Below are positions 5,480 through 6,282 of a DNA stretch of 6,282 bases, piece by piece (the first letter of the stretch is position 1; every line of letters starts with the position of its first letter). The translations under genes were made by a program, and so were the position numbers. The DNA is taken from assembly GCA_024641555.1 (NCBI GenBank), contig JAHECV010000013.1, forward strand, positions 1-6,282. The letters run 5' to 3'. The stretch comes from Candidatus Planktophila sp. GTDB lineage: Bacteria; Actinomycetota; Actinomycetes; Nanopelagicales; Nanopelagicaceae. A model generated the notes under the pieces. That model saw only the letters and a program-made list of their open reading frames with translations, was not told where the DNA came from and did not search any database.

Positions 5480-6282
5480 ATGGGAAAGCTAACTTACGGA
5501 GCAGGCATCTGGGCCTTTGGCCAGTTTGTTGATCGTTACGCCGGAGATGGTTATGGACCTACTCGCACAAGTCAGCAGATGATTGAAGATGCCGCAAAGG
5601 TTCCGGGTTTAAAGCACCTTGATATAAACGTTCCTTTTGATATTCCAGAGCGAACTGCAGTGGAAATCAAGAAGATGCTTGATGACAACGGCCTCATCTG
5701 CCGCGCCACGACCCCACATATCTATATGCGCGAATATGTAAAGGGTTCATTTACCAATCCTGATACCAAGTTACGTTCGCAAACCAAAGATCGCGTACGC
5801 GAAGCTATTGCTGCAGCTCAAATCCTAGGTGCAACATATGTAAAGTTTTGGCCAGGACAAGATGGTTTTGATTTCCCGCTGCAAGCAAATTACTTACAGA
5901 TCTGGGATTACACAATCAACGGAATTCGCGATCTGGCAAACGAAAATCCTAAGGTGCAATTTGCGATCGAATATAAATGCAAAGAGCCGCGTGTTCGCAT
6001 GACGTTGGCTACGGCGGCTAAAACTCTTCTAGCAATTAGCGAGATGAAGGTCGATAACGTCGGTATCGTGATGGACTTTGGTCACTCTTTAATGGCGCAA
6101 GAAACCCCAGCCGAATCACTTCTTTTAATTCATCGCCATGGCAAATTGGTTAGCGCCGAGTTAAACGATAACTGGCGCGGCTGGGATGATGATCTTCCGG
6201 TTGCATCAGTGCATTTATTCGAAACTATCGAATATATGTTGGCGCTTCGCAGTATTAATTGGACTGATCCGGTGCTACTTGA
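5480..6282 (+). CDS. Xylose-isomerase-like TIM-barrel sugar isomerase/epimerase, 3' end outside window
   Basis: First 267 codons of a TIM-barrel enzyme of the xylose isomerase-like/AP-endonuclease-2 superfamily, open to the right edge. Features: N-terminal GIWAFGQFVDRYAGDGYG (9-26), TTPHIYM (H80), VKFWPGQDGFDFP (121-133), IEYKCKEPR with likely metal ligand E164 and K166, VMDFGHS (D199, H202), and AELNDNWRGWDDDL (226-239). E164, D199 and a third ligand at or near E227 would bind the divalent metal used in aldose-ketose isomerisation. Most relatives have His where E227 stands in this ligand strand, so the third ligand deserves checking. The gene lies 65 bp after the kinase on the same strand and probably supplies its ketose substrate. 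A D-apiose isomerase (ApsI-like) is possible; erythrulose-phosphate, rhamnose-type or other isomerase or epimerase activities are alternatives. The family is firm, the substrate is not. Confidence 0.85.
   Translation, partial: MGKLTYGAGIWAFGQFVDRYAGDGYGPTRTSQQMIEDAAKVPGLKHLDINVPFDIPERTAVEIKKMLDDNGLICRATTPHIYMREYVKGSFTNPDTKLRSQTKDRVREAIAAAQILGATYVKFWPGQDGFDFPLQANYLQIWDYTINGIRDLANENPKVQFAIEYKCKEPRVRMTLATAAKTLLAISEMKVDNVGIVMDFGHSLMAQETPAESLLLIHRHGKLVSAELNDNWRGWDDDLPVASVHLFETIEYMLALRSINWTDPVLL

Overview
The window looks like a compact, streamlined actinobacterial chromosome. Base composition is moderate by eye (not the high G+C of soil actinomycetes), intergenic gaps are 22 to 65 bp, and same-strand genes overlap by 4 or 11 bp. 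Several starts lack a Shine-Dalgarno sequence and have a -10-like hexamer just upstream, as in leaderless actinobacterial genes. Freshwater Nanopelagicales (acI) relatives would fit, but this is an inference from style and not a demonstrated assignment.

Layout. (1) 1-894, minus strand: 5' part of a PepP-type Xaa-Pro aminopeptidase, cut by the window edge at the first metal ligand. (2) 895-919: a 25-bp divergent spacer holding two possible abutting -10 elements. (3) 920-2224, plus: a secreted, C-terminally membrane-anchored endonuclease/exonuclease/phosphatase-fold enzyme. (4) 2210-2246: a candidate promoter with a perfect 12-bp palindrome between its -35 and -10 elements, spanning the stop codon of the gene before. 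(5) 2247-3059 and 3056-4006: N- and C-terminal halves of a split transketolase (ATGA overlap). (6) 3996-5414: an FGGY-family carbohydrate kinase, overlapping the previous gene by 11 bp. (7) 5415-5479: a spacer beginning with a perfect 8-bp inverted repeat around the kinase stop codon. (8) 5480 to the right edge: a xylose-isomerase-like TIM-barrel enzyme, truncated at its C-terminus.

Genes 5 to 8 read as one sugar-catabolic cassette: isomerase (aldose to ketose), FGGY kinase (ketose to ketose phosphate) and a dedicated two-subunit transketolase (two-carbon transfer into the pentose phosphate pathway and glycolysis). The same enzyme-class set forms the transketolase branch of D-apiose degradation (ApsI, ApsK, ApsA/ApsB). 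That is the most interesting hypothesis here. The sequence fixes the enzyme classes but not the substrate, so other pentoses or tetroses remain possible. The kinase lacks two residues typical of the glycerol kinase pocket. The palindrome in the promoter suggests repressor control by a regulator encoded outside the window. The peptidase and the secreted enzyme at the left have no obvious link to the sugar cassette.
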